From assembly GCF_003610895.1 (NCBI RefSeq), contig NZ_MCAS01000001.1, forward strand, positions 434,001-498,000: a DNA stretch of 64,000 nucleotides, in the 5' to 3' direction. Position 1 is the first letter of the stretch, and each line of letters opens with the position of its first letter. Below, in pieces: positions 19,408 through 27,525 of the stretch. The position numbers and the translations under genes were made by a program. The notes below the pieces were generated by a model. That model saw only the letters and a program-made list of their open reading frames with translations, did no database searches and was not told the origin of the DNA. The DNA comes from Paraburkholderia fungorum (GTDB lineage Bacteria; Pseudomonadota; Gammaproteobacteria; Burkholderiales; Burkholderiaceae).

Positions 19408-19458
19408 CGCGATCACGAAGTAGCGCGATCACGCAACCCTGCGCCGAACACGCGCATA

Positions 19459-19479
19459 CATATCACGTCATGATATAAT
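19459..19479. promoter_or_regulatory. Putative MarR autoregulatory operator and -10, copy E
   Basis: ATATCACGTCATGATAT is a near-perfect palindrome whose right end forms TATAAT (19474-19479). The ATG of the marR gene is 33 bp further on. It is the best copy and lies exactly where a self-repressing MarR operator is expected. Confidence 0.7.
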
Positions 19480-19511
19480 TTACATCTTGCCAATTTCTTC
19501 CCAGAACGCCG

Positions 19512-19925
19512 ATGAAAACACTCACTCGTGGCCTGACCAAAGCGGACTTCGCACAACTGTCCGAGTTTCGCTACCAGATGCGGCGCTTCGAGCGTTTTTC
19601 CGAGCAGGCCGCCCAGGGCGAAGGCATTACGCCATTGCAATATCTGCTGCTGCTGCATATCAAGGGTTATCCGGAGCGCGACTGGGCCACTGTCGGCGAG
19701 CTGGCCGAACGGCTCCAGGCGCAGCACCACGGCGTAGTCGCGCTGGTGTCCCGCTGTGAGGCGCTCGATCTGGTCCGCCGGAAGGTCAGTGAGACGGATC
19801 GCCGCCAGGTCGAAGTTCATCTGTTGAAAGCGGGCGAGCTGGTGCTTGCCCGTCTCGCCGAAATGCACCGTGCCGAACTGAAGTCGCTCGAAGGCGCGTT
19901 TAATGTTCCCAGGATTGATTTTTGA
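19512..19925 (+). CDS. MarR-family transcriptional regulator
   Basis: A 137-residue winged-helix repressor. The helix-turn-helix is WATVGELAERLQAQHHGVVALVSR (about residues 61-84) and the wing is VRRKVSETDRRQVEVHL, with the family's D-R-R signature. The terminal helices serve dimerisation. Some members sense phenolics or oxidants through ligand or cysteine; the only cysteine here is in SRCEAL, at the end of the recognition region. It is 6 bp before the ClC gene, so the two are co-transcribed. A near-perfect palindrome lies over its own promoter, with five more copies within 3 kb on either side, so it is the obvious candidate to bind them. Confidence 0.92.
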   Translation: MKTLTRGLTKADFAQLSEFRYQMRRFERFSEQAAQGEGITPLQYLLLLHIKGYPERDWATVGELAERLQAQHHGVVALVSRCEALDLVRRKVSETDRRQVEVHLLKAGELVLARLAEMHRAELKSLEGAFNVPRIDF

Positions 19926-19931
19926 GTCACC

Positions 19932-21722
19932 ATGAGTCTCGATACCCATAAACGCGATTTCTCCTCCAACGCACGGCTTCCCGGCATTTCCGCACTCGCT
20001 GCGGGAATCGGCGCCCTTAGCACGCTCGCCGCGTTCGTGCTGCTGAGCCTGATTCATCTGTTCACGAATCTGTTCTTCTTCCAGCAGTTTTCGTTTGCGG
20101 ACCGTTCGCCGGCCGGCAACACGCTGGGTATCTGGGTGGTGGTTATCCCGGTGATCGGCGGTCTCATCGTCGGTTTCATGGCCCGTTATGGATCGGAGAA
20201 GATTCGCGGGCACGGCATTCCCGAAGCGATCGAAGCCATTCTGTTCGGCAAGAGCCGCATGTCGCCGAAAGTGGCGATTCTCAAGCCTCTCTCGTCCGGC
20301 ATCGTGATCGGCAGCGGTGGGCCGTTCGGTGCGGAAGGCCCGATCATCATGACCGGCGGCGCACTGGGATCGCTGATCGCGCAATGCGTGAAGGTCACCT
20401 CCGCTGAACGCAAGACGCTACTGGTTGCCGGCGCGGCGGCGGGCATGACCGCCGTCTTCGGCACACCCGTGGCCGCGGTCCTGCTCGCGGTCGAGCTGCT
20501 GCTGTTCGAATGGCGTCCGCGCAGTTTTCTGCCGGTCGCCCTCGCGTGCGCGGTCGCCGGGTTTGCACGCGCGGCATTCTTCGGCACGGGGCCGCTGTTT
20601 CCGCTCGAAACTGCGCCTCCCGGCGCGCTGTCGCTCGTGTCCTGCGTCATCGCGGGGCTGATGTCCGGTGCGCTCGCATCGGGTCTTTCGGCCGCGTTGT
20701 ACAAGACTGAAGATCTGTTCGGCAAGCTGCCCATCCACTGGATGTGGTGGCCTGCGCTCGGCGGCCTCGTCATCGGTATCGGCGGCTTTATCGAACCTCG
20801 CGCGTTGGGGGTCGGCTACGACGTGATCGGCGATCTGCTGCACCAGCACATTGCCATCCAGATCGCGCTGGCGATCCTGGTGGTGAAAGCGATCATCTGG
20901 GTCGTGGCGCTGGGCTCGGGCACCTCGGGCGGCGTCCTTGCACCGTTGCTGATGCTCGGCGCGGGGCTCGGTGTCGTGTTCGGCCATGTGCTGCCGGGCG
21001 GCGAGCCTGCCCTGTGGCCGCTCGTTTTCATGGCAGCCACGCTCGGCGCCACGCTGGGGGCACCGCTGACAGCAATCGTGTTCGCCTTCGGACTTACGCA
21101 CGACAGCAATGCCTTGCTGCCGCTGCTCGCCGCAACACTGATCGCGCACGGGTTTGCAACGGTCGTCATGAAGCGCTCGATCATGACCGAGAAGATTGCC
21201 CGGCGCGGTTATCACATTTACCGGGAATACGGCGTCGATCCGCTCGAGCGCCACCACGTCGACGAAGTGATGTCACGTACGGTCGAAACCATCGACGGCG
21301 GGATATCCGTGAGCGAAGCGCTGGAAACATACTTCGGCACAACACAGAAACATCGCGCCTATCCAGTCGTGCACCAGGGCGCGCTTGCGGGCGTGGTCGA
21401 TCGCGCGGTACTGGAAAAAATTCGCAATGACGAGACAGAGCATGCACTCGACTCGCGCCTCTACGAAGTGTTGCGCCACCGTTCGCCCACTTTTGCATTG
21501 CCTAGCGAAACCTGCCGGCTCGTAGCAACGCGGCTCGCGGTACACGGCCTCGAACGCTTGCCCGTGGTCACGGATACCGCAACCTTGCAACTGATCGGCA
21601 TTGTGTCGCGCAGCGATCTGGTCAAGCCGTCTCTTGCCCACTTCGACGAAGAACACAAGAAGGAACGCTTCCGGCGCTTGCGGATCTCCACCGGCAAGCG
21701 GCACTTCCCGCCGGTGCCCTGA
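19932..21722 (+). CDS. ClC-type chloride channel/antiporter with CBS domains
   Basis: A 596-residue protein. The membrane part (about 20-420) has the ClC selectivity segments GSGGPFGAEGP (with the gating glutamate), FEWRPR (whose Glu aligns with the inner proton glutamate of E. coli ClcA) and GSGTSGGVLAP. Both glutamates present suggest a chloride/proton antiporter. The C-terminus (about 445-580) carries a CBS pair (HHVDEVMSRTVETIDGGISV, LQLIGIVSRSDLV). It is co-transcribed behind marR (6 bp gap). ClC antiporters help bacteria survive acid shock, which fits the stress character of the island. Confidence 0.92.
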   Translation: MSLDTHKRDFSSNARLPGISALAAGIGALSTLAAFVLLSLIHLFTNLFFFQQFSFADRSPAGNTLGIWVVVIPVIGGLIVGFMARYGSEKIRGHGIPEAIEAILFGKSRMSPKVAILKPLSSGIVIGSGGPFGAEGPIIMTGGALGSLIAQCVKVTSAERKTLLVAGAAAGMTAVFGTPVAAVLLAVELLLFEWRPRSFLPVALACAVAGFARAAFFGTGPLFPLETAPPGALSLVSCVIAGLMSGALASGLSAALYKTEDLFGKLPIHWMWWPALGGLVIGIGGFIEPRALGVGYDVIGDLLHQHIAIQIALAILVVKAIIWVVALGSGTSGGVLAPLLMLGAGLGVVFGHVLPGGEPALWPLVFMAATLGATLGAPLTAIVFAFGLTHDSNALLPLLAATLIAHGFATVVMKRSIMTEKIARRGYHIYREYGVDPLERHHVDEVMSRTVETIDGGISVSEALETYFGTTQKHRAYPVVHQGALAGVVDRAVLEKIRNDETEHALDSRLYEVLRHRSPTFALPSETCRLVATRLAVHGLERLPVVTDTATLQLIGIVSRSDLVKPSLAHFDEEHKKERFRRLRISTGKRHFPPVP

Positions 21723-21820
21723 GTCGACTGGCAATCATCTGCCGCGCCAGATAGGCGCTTCTTCCGTGCCCCTTCGGGGGCACACCCTCCTGCCTTGTCC
21801 GCCAGTTTCGCAAGCGCATA

Positions 21821-21843
21821 TACATCACGAAGTGATATATAAT
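21821..21843. promoter_or_regulatory. Putative MarR operator and -10 of usp gene 2, copy F
   Basis: ACATCACGAAGTGATAT continues into TATAAT at 21838-21843. Upstream of it GCGCATA is shared with copy E at the same distance, so the likeness extends beyond the palindrome. The gene itself starts about 135 bp downstream. Confidence 0.65.
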
Positions 21844-21856
21844 GAATTCGTGCGAT

Positions 21857-21884
21857 GCGCAGCGATGCAATCTCATCGCTGCGC
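21857..21884 (+). other. Hairpin in the 5' leader of usp gene 2
   Basis: A perfect 11-bp stem GCGCAGCGATG and complement around a 6-nt loop, 14 nt after the predicted -10. It would therefore be at or near the very 5' end of the transcript, a position where hairpins protect mRNA from decay. Confidence 0.55.
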
Positions 21885-21978
21885 TACGGCATGCATGAGC
21901 GGCGGCCCTCCGAACGGTTGAGCATCCGCCGTCAGGCTGCCGGATAGCAAGGTCTCCTGAACCGGAGCAAATAACGAT

Positions 21979-22461
21979 ATGTCTGCATTCGGGCGCATTC
22001 TCCTGTGTTATGACGCAACCCGTGAAGGGCGCCGCGCGCTACGTCATGGCGCGTCATTAGCGGAGCAGATGAAGGCTGAAACGCACCTGCTTGCCGTTCT
22101 GAACAACCCGGCGTGGTCGCAGGGGGCAGACATTGCGTCTGCCGTACCGTTCGATACGCTGGAGCAATCCGCAAGAGAGATACTCCGCGATGGTGTCGAA
22201 AAACTCGCTGCGCGAGGCGTCATCGCAACGCCCCACTTCGCCATTGGCGACCCTCTGGACCATATCCCGTTCTTTGCCCGTGAGTTGAAAGTTGACCTCA
22301 TTGTCGTGGGGCATCGACCCAGCGGGCCAGTCCGTCGATGGTGGAGCGGCAAGAACGATAGATTGCTGCTGGACAGGGTTTCCTGCGCGGTACTGGTCGC
22401 CATGGACCCGGACGACGAGAATGCTTACGAGTCATCCGAGGCATTCTCCGCACATGCATAA
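21979..22461 (+). CDS. Universal stress protein (UspA family), island copy 2
   Basis: A 160-residue Usp domain, MSAFGRILLCYDATREGRRA onward. It is a paralogue of the gene at 16708 with the same changed nucleotide loop: G-HR-P-9x-G-K, so proline in place of glycine and lysine where Ser/Thr normally binds phosphate. It has a longer acidic C-terminus (MDPDDENAYESSEAF). It has its own promoter with palindrome copy F, a long leader and a 5' hairpin. The two Usp genes bracket the MarR/ClC/HPP genes. Confidence 0.9.
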   Translation: MSAFGRILLCYDATREGRRALRHGASLAEQMKAETHLLAVLNNPAWSQGADIASAVPFDTLEQSAREILRDGVEKLAARGVIATPHFAIGDPLDHIPFFARELKVDLIVVGHRPSGPVRRWWSGKNDRLLLDRVSCAVLVAMDPDDENAYESSEAFSAHA

Positions 22462-22548
22462 AGGCATCGGGCAAAGCGCGTAGCCGAAAGCTTCGGGTGC
22501 GCGACATCCTTGCGATGCCCGAATTTCGCGCGATATAGCCTTCGGGTG

Positions 22549-22872
22549 TTACTTACCACGCCCGCTCGACACCAGCTTTTTCACACGGCGCACCATACTC
22601 ACGAGCACGCCGTCGGGCTTGTTCGCCGACTGCCGTCTGTGCGGCATATGCTGAAGATCATCCCAGTCTTCTTGCAACGCACGCGCATGATCGGCCGCGT
22701 CGAATGGCCATTCGACCACCACCGCTCTCAAGACCGCCGCGCGCGGGCCCGTCTCGGCGCTGTCTATATACGCGTTAATCGCCAACGCTTCCTGCTCCGC
22801 CGTTCGCTGGGAATCGGCGACAATGAAGTCGTTAAGTCCTTCGATATGAACGCACCACAACCGTTCGCCCAC
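22549..22872 (-). CDS. Hypothetical protein, 107 aa
   Basis: A small soluble protein, GTG start at 22872 with CGGAGACAG just before it (MGERLWCVHIEGLNDFIVAD onward, ending VRRVKKLVSSGRGK). The phrase LWCVHIEGLNDFIVADS...A and the terminal basic helix look like a conserved Burkholderia hypothetical, with no catalytic motif I recognise. Three copies of CGGAGACAG precede it. It lies between usp gene 2 and the exopolysaccharide locus. Confidence 0.7.
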   Translation of the reverse strand: MGERLWCVHIEGLNDFIVADSQRTAEQEALAINAYIDSAETGPRAAVLRAVVVEWPFDAADHARALQEDWDDLQHMPHRRQSANKPDGVLVSMVRRVKKLVSSGRGK

Positions 22873-22875
22873 GTC

Positions 22876-22915
22876 CTGTCTCCGCTGTTTTCGCGCTGTC
22901 TCCGCACTGTCTCCG
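22876..22915 (-). repeat. Three copies of CGGAGACAG upstream of the 107-aa gene
   Basis: On the minus strand CGGAGACAG occurs at 22907-22915, 22896-22904 and 22876-22884; the last is the natural ribosome-binding site of the gene starting at 22872. All three contain GGAG. Confidence 0.6.
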
Positions 22916-22920
22916 TTTGT

Positions 22921-23982
22921 TCACGCCACCGCTCTTAGCCGCTCCCACTTCAAATCCGAAAAACAGGGGCCTTGCGTGGCTTCACTGAACTTCACGTCGT
23001 TGTGTTCGCCGTTCCATTCCATGACCTGAACGCTTTCGTCTGCATCGACGGTCACATCCCATCCTATGCATCGGGCAAAAGGAACCTTCTTATGAAGATC
23101 GAGGACCATCGCAACACACTGCGCAAATGCCGGAATCTTCACACCTGAAAAGCAAACGCCCGAATCTGGATGCGCAGCGATCGCGCCCCAGTCGTTCATG
23201 TAACCCTCACGCCCCAGTTCACCGGTAGTCAGATCGACCGGCACGCAGATGTCGTGATCGCTCTGAACGTGCGTGTCGTCCGCTCTTCCCAGCCGGAAAA
23301 AACAGGCTCGAATAGAGATGCGGCCGGCATCATCTACGACTGTCGTAAAGCGCAACGTGGCAACTGGCTTCGACGCGAAAGCATTGAACACGCGGTGCTG
23401 GGTGATGAACTTCTGAATAACCCCATTGCCAAGCGATTTGATGGCCTCGCGGTCGAAATGCTCTCTATCGAAGAGGTACACGCCCTTACCCTGGCCTGAC
23501 CCATCGAGCTTGAACACGACTCGGTCGCACTGCGCGAACACAGCGCTCTCGAGTTCGGGCTCTGGAATCACAATGCCTGTGTCCGTAAAGAACAGACCAT
23601 TGGCGAAGTAAGCGATGTCCGGGAACGCATCGCTGCGGAAGATCAGACGCGATATCGGCTTCAGATCGGATAGCTTGCCGTACGAGCCTTTCATGCTAGG
23701 CACGACCACACTCCCGTAGTAGTTGTCCGGAATCCAACCCTCCTTGAACGTGCCACTGAATGCCGTGTAGACACGCAGCCACGGCGCGTAAACAGCACTC
23801 CCGAATATATCGCGCGCGTAAGTATCGGCCAGCTTCAGATTCGCCGGATCGGCCTGTCCATATTTCTTCTGCAGAAACCGCAGCACCTGCCCAGCCTGGG
23901 CGCCATGATTCCGGTGAAACCTGAATTGAGCCGCTCTTTTCAACGACCGCCTGACCATGCGCTCGACATCGAATGACATCAT
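22921..23982 (-). CDS. Sugar-transfer-associated ATP-grasp protein
   Basis: About 353 residues from ATG 23982, where AAGGA is well placed (GTG 24018 is also open). Recognisable are the ATP-grasp segments RVVFKLDGSGQGKGVYLFD (lysine and glycine loop), VIQKFITQH, ATLRFTTVVDDAGRISIRAC and the metal-binding end IGWDVTVDADESVQVMEWNG. This family sits in capsule and exopolysaccharide loci and is thought to ligate an amino acid or similar group to a sugar; no member's reaction is certain to me. It is the last gene of the minus-strand block, 74 bp after the initiating glycosyltransferase. It would modify a repeat-unit sugar. Confidence 0.85.
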   Translation of the reverse strand: MMSFDVERMVRRSLKRAAQFRFHRNHGAQAGQVLRFLQKKYGQADPANLKLADTYARDIFGSAVYAPWLRVYTAFSGTFKEGWIPDNYYGSVVVPSMKGSYGKLSDLKPISRLIFRSDAFPDIAYFANGLFFTDTGIVIPEPELESAVFAQCDRVVFKLDGSGQGKGVYLFDREHFDREAIKSLGNGVIQKFITQHRVFNAFASKPVATLRFTTVVDDAGRISIRACFFRLGRADDTHVQSDHDICVPVDLTTGELGREGYMNDWGAIAAHPDSGVCFSGVKIPAFAQCVAMVLDLHKKVPFARCIGWDVTVDADESVQVMEWNGEHNDVKFSEATQGPCFSDLKWERLRAVA

Positions 23983-24056
23983 CTCCATCCTTGAACCCGC
24001 TAACGCCAACCTTCGCACTACTTCCTGTACCGTATTACTGGGACCTCGATCTAAGC

Positions 24057-25442
24057 TCAGTAAGCATTAGGATGATGAAGCCCCTTGAATACAGTCGCGA
24101 AAATGATCTTTACGTCGAGTCTGAATGACCAGTTCCTGAGGTAATACAAATCGTGCGCGACACGACCCTCCATCTTTTCGATGCGATCGGTCTCGCCGCG
24201 AAAGCCGTTAATCTGCGCCCACCCGGTAATGCCGGGCTTGATGCGGTAACGATGGATGTATCCGGAGACAATGTTCTGGTAGAGATCGTCGTGCTCGAGC
24301 GCATGGGGGCGGGGTCCCACCACCGACATATCGCCGCGCAGCACGTTAAAGAACTGCGGCAACTCATCCAGACTCGTACGACGAAGGAATCCCCCCACCC
24401 TGGTGATGCGCGGATCACCACGCGTCGCCTGCTCGAGCACACCGCGCTTCTGTTCATGCAGACGCATGGTGCGAAACTTGAAGATGGTGAAGACGCGTCC
24501 GTCCGCGCCTTTGCGACTCTGTTTGAAAAACACCGGCCCAGGTGAACTCAGCTTGACCGCAATGGCACAGGCAAGCAGGATGGGTGACACCGCGATCAGC
24601 GCGCCCAGTGCAAAGAGACGGTCAAACAACTCCTTCTGCACCAATGCGTTGGGCGGCAACGGTGACGCGGCCAGATTGATGGTCGGCACGCCCAGCAAGT
24701 CCGTAACACTGCCCTCAAACAGCGCTAACGTACGCACGTCGGGCATGAAACGTATATTGATCAGATCGTTGCGGAACTCATTGACCAGCGTGAGAATCGT
24801 GCGTTCCTCGGTCAATGGCAATGCGAGCCAGACTTCTCCGATCTGTCGTTCACGAACGTATCGAGCAAAGCTTCCATGCTCTTTAAAGACGCGCACCGCG
24901 GTCGTGGCCACCGTCGTGGTATCGGAGCGCACGTTATACAGCGCGTTTGGCCTGAACCCCGCGGCCGGATTCACCTCCATCTTGCGAATGATCTCGTCGC
25001 AGTGGTCCCCGCACGCCGCCACGGCAACCTGCTGCAAGTTCAGGCCCGCGTTGCGCGCCCGGCCAAGCACCATGTGCGTCACTATGCGGCCGGCAATCAT
25101 CAGGCCGCCGGCAATGCCCGTCCAGTATGCAAACCATAGACGCGAGACGAAGTCGATCCGATGCAGCGAGAACATCAGCGCCATCGCGCAGATCTGCACC
25201 ACGAGCCAGCCGAGTGCGACCTGACCCACCAACGCTCTTTTGGAGCGTCCGCGCCACGACTCGTACACACCGAGTGCTGGAAACACAGCCAGTGAAAACG
25301 CCGCGGCGAAAGCGACGAACGCAAAATAGAAACCTCGTTGAGAAGCATCGTCGAAGCGGATCCGGGAGGCCACGAGTGCGCCGGTCAGAATCATCGCCAC
25401 GTCGAACAATCTTGCCAGTAGACCAGTAATCAATCGCATCAC
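24057..25442 (-). CDS. Undecaprenyl-phosphate glucose phosphotransferase (WcaJ/PslA type)
   Basis: A 461-residue polyprenyl glycosylphosphotransferase. It has four to five N-terminal membrane helices (about 1-110), a central CoA-binding-like soluble domain, one more helix (LFALGALIAVSPILLACAIAV, about 270-290), then the catalytic domain with SSPGPVFFKQSRKGADGR, FKFRTMR, RRTSLDELPQFFNVLRGDMS and PGITGWAQINGFRGETD. It starts repeat-unit assembly by moving hexose-1-phosphate onto undecaprenyl phosphate in the inner membrane. It follows manC (37 bp). Same role as PslA and BceB. The start ATG 25442 lacks a clear ribosome site. Confidence 0.93.
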   Translation of the reverse strand: MMRLITGLLARLFDVAMILTGALVASRIRFDDASQRGFYFAFVAFAAAFSLAVFPALGVYESWRGRSKRALVGQVALGWLVVQICAMALMFSLHRIDFVSRLWFAYWTGIAGGLMIAGRIVTHMVLGRARNAGLNLQQVAVAACGDHCDEIIRKMEVNPAAGFRPNALYNVRSDTTTVATTAVRVFKEHGSFARYVRERQIGEVWLALPLTEERTILTLVNEFRNDLINIRFMPDVRTLALFEGSVTDLLGVPTINLAASPLPPNALVQKELFDRLFALGALIAVSPILLACAIAVKLSSPGPVFFKQSRKGADGRVFTIFKFRTMRLHEQKRGVLEQATRGDPRITRVGGFLRRTSLDELPQFFNVLRGDMSVVGPRPHALEHDDLYQNIVSGYIHRYRIKPGITGWAQINGFRGETDRIEKMEGRVAHDLYYLRNWSFRLDVKIIFATVFKGLHHPNAY

Positions 25443-25479
25443 AGCCTCTTAGTGCATGCACCCAGATACCGGAGCCGAT

Positions 25480-26994
25480 TCAACCGCACCGTCCGTACTT
25501 ATCGTCGAATCTGACGATGTCGTCCTCGCCGAGGTACGTTCCCGACTGCACCTCGATGATCTGAAGCGGCACGCAGCCGGGATTTTCCAGACGATGGCGT
25601 ATGCCAAGCGGAATGTAGGTCGATTCGTTTTCGCCGAGAAGAAACTGTTCTTCCCCGCGGGTGACAAGCGCTGTGCCGCTTACGACGACCCAATGTTCCG
25701 CGCGATGGTGATGCATCTGCAACGACAGACGCGCGCCCGGCATGACGACAATCCGCTTCACCTGGAAACGATCGCCATGATCGATCGAATCGTAAAAGCC
25801 CCACGGCCGGCGGACCTTTCTGTGCGCGTCGGCCTCCGGCGACTTGTCGCGCTTGATGCGTGACACCAGACCTTTGATATCCTGCACATGCGAGCGGTCG
25901 GCGACCAGCACGGCGTCGTCGGTATCGACGACGATCATGTTGTTCGTGCCGACACACGCCACCAGCCTGCCGCCCTGCGAACGCGCATAGGTGGCGGTTG
26001 CGCCTTCGAACAGCACGCGTCCGTTCGATGCATTGCCGCACTCGTCCTTTTCCATTGCCTGCCAGACCGCATCCCACGAACCGAGATCCGACCAGCCCGC
26101 TTCGAGCGGCACCACGATTGCGCTGAATGGCGAATCGGGTTTGCCAAGATGCTCCATCACCGCGTAATCGATCGAATCGGATGGCGAACGCAGGAATCCG
26201 GCGGCATCGGGAATGACACACTCATCCGTTTTTTTGGCGCCTTGATATGCCTCGACACACGCCGCATGTATCGCCGGCTGGAACCGCTCGATAACGGCCA
26301 GCCAGACGGACGAACGGACCACGAACATGCCGCTGTTCCACCAGTAATTGCCGGATTCGATATATTGCGCGGCGAGTTCCGCAGCAGGCTTCTCGACAAA
26401 GCGCTCGATGCGATGCGCACCATCCGGCAGTGCCTCACCGAGGCGGATATAACCAAATGCTGTATCGGCTCGGTCAGGCGGAATGCCTAGCGTGGCGATC
26501 TCACCCTTCAGCGCATGACGTGCGGCAATTTCGATCGACTGGTGAAGCGCATCCAGATCCGCAATGGCATGGTCCGCGGGCATGGCGACCAGGATGGCAT
26601 CCTGTCCATCAGCGCACGCCGCGAGCGCAGCAAGCGTGAGCGCCGGTGCCGTGTCCCGGCGAGCCGGTTCGACGATGATGCGCGCATTCACGCCAATCTC
26701 CCGAGCCTGCTCGTAGGTCGCGAAGTAGTGCTCGGCCCCGCACACAACGAGCGGATCCTCCGCGATCTCCCAGGTTGCGCTGAAACCCGCCATCCGACCC
26801 ATCGTGGCCTGGAGCAAACTCTGGTTGCCGATCACGTCGATCAACTGCTTTGGGAACTGCTCACGCGACACCGGCCACAGGCGAGTACCCGACCCGCCGG
26901 CGAGAATCACTTGCACGAGCGGCGGAAAATCCACCACCACCTGATCGGCCGCTTCACTATCCATCTCGCCAGTAACTACCGTAACGTTGCTCAT
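25480..26994 (-). CDS. manC: Mannose-1-phosphate guanylyltransferase / mannose-6-phosphate isomerase (ManC/PslB type)
   Basis: A 504-residue bifunctional enzyme. The nucleotidyltransferase start LAGGSGTRLWPVSREQFPKQ is at residues 31-50, with FVEKPAAELAAQY further on. The C-terminal cupin (about 390-500) is the isomerase part: RPWGFYDSIDHGDRFQVKRI, then PGARLSLQMHHHRAEHWVVV with the metal-binding histidines. It makes GDP-mannose, so the polymer probably contains mannose or a sugar derived from it. AAAGGAG lies upstream of the ATG. It is the first gene after the long intergenic region at 26995-27525. Confidence 0.94.
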   Translation of the reverse strand: MSNVTVVTGEMDSEAADQVVVDFPPLVQVILAGGSGTRLWPVSREQFPKQLIDVIGNQSLLQATMGRMAGFSATWEIAEDPLVVCGAEHYFATYEQAREIGVNARIIVEPARRDTAPALTLAALAACADGQDAILVAMPADHAIADLDALHQSIEIAARHALKGEIATLGIPPDRADTAFGYIRLGEALPDGAHRIERFVEKPAAELAAQYIESGNYWWNSGMFVVRSSVWLAVIERFQPAIHAACVEAYQGAKKTDECVIPDAAGFLRSPSDSIDYAVMEHLGKPDSPFSAIVVPLEAGWSDLGSWDAVWQAMEKDECGNASNGRVLFEGATATYARSQGGRLVACVGTNNMIVVDTDDAVLVADRSHVQDIKGLVSRIKRDKSPEADAHRKVRRPWGFYDSIDHGDRFQVKRIVVMPGARLSLQMHHHRAEHWVVVSGTALVTRGEEQFLLGENESTYIPLGIRHRLENPGCVPLQIIEVQSGTYLGEDDIVRFDDKYGRCG

Positions 26995-27525
26995 TTAAAG
27001 CTCCTTTACATTGAAACCAGCTGGTGGACGAAGTCTTAACGTCCGCGCACAGCACGCTGTACCGTCGCACGCGTCGCTGGTTTCTTCTGTGATCAATGAC
27101 AGGACGACTAAGTCAGGCGGACAAAGCCAGCGGTTCAACTCGCGGCAACAAAGGCACACGCGTTGACCATCGATCTGGCCCGACCGGAAAGCGTGGATAG
27201 CATTGCGTTTCGATCGCCACTGCATGTCGTTCAATAGTCACGACATGCATCGACTTCTACCGACAAGCTAGCGCCAAAGAACAGTACTTGATGAGCTTCA
27301 TCATAGTCAGGCTACGCTGCACCACAGCATTTATGGCGCGATCCGTTGAGGTTTTGGCTCAGGTCGTTGGACCTGCTTTCGCGAGCACTATAAACACGCC
27401 TGTTTTCCGCGTCTGATGAGACAAGCGGGTTGGAAATCAGCTTATAGCCGTGATACCGTTGACGTGAACGAGTTGATGTTCTGGTACGCCATCCGCAATA
27501 CGCCATCCATTCAACTGGAGCCGCA
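26995..27525. promoter_or_regulatory. Divergent promoter region manC / wzy
   Basis: About 530 bp between manC (minus) and the polymerase gene (plus). No ORF looks real. It has a perfect 10-bp inverted repeat at 27221-27249, listed separately. I looked for a JUMPstart/ops element and found none. Confidence 0.5.
27221..27249. promoter_or_regulatory. Perfect inverted repeat in the manC/wzy promoter region
   Basis: TGCATGTCGT, 9-nt spacer, then ACGACATGCA. It lies nearly midway between the two divergent genes. It could be a regulator site shared by both, or an RNA hairpin in a long leader. Confidence 0.5.

Noticed and set aside
16573..21843. Reading the six palindromes as FNR/ANR or CRP sites
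   Set aside because: FNR sites are TTGAT-N4-ATCAA and CRP sites TGTGA-N6-TCACA; here the half-sites are the other way round (ATCAC...GTGAT) with a 3-nt centre. A MarR-type operator fits better.
26995..27525. JUMPstart/ops element expected before polysaccharide genes
   Set aside because: No GGCGGTAG-type core found on either strand.
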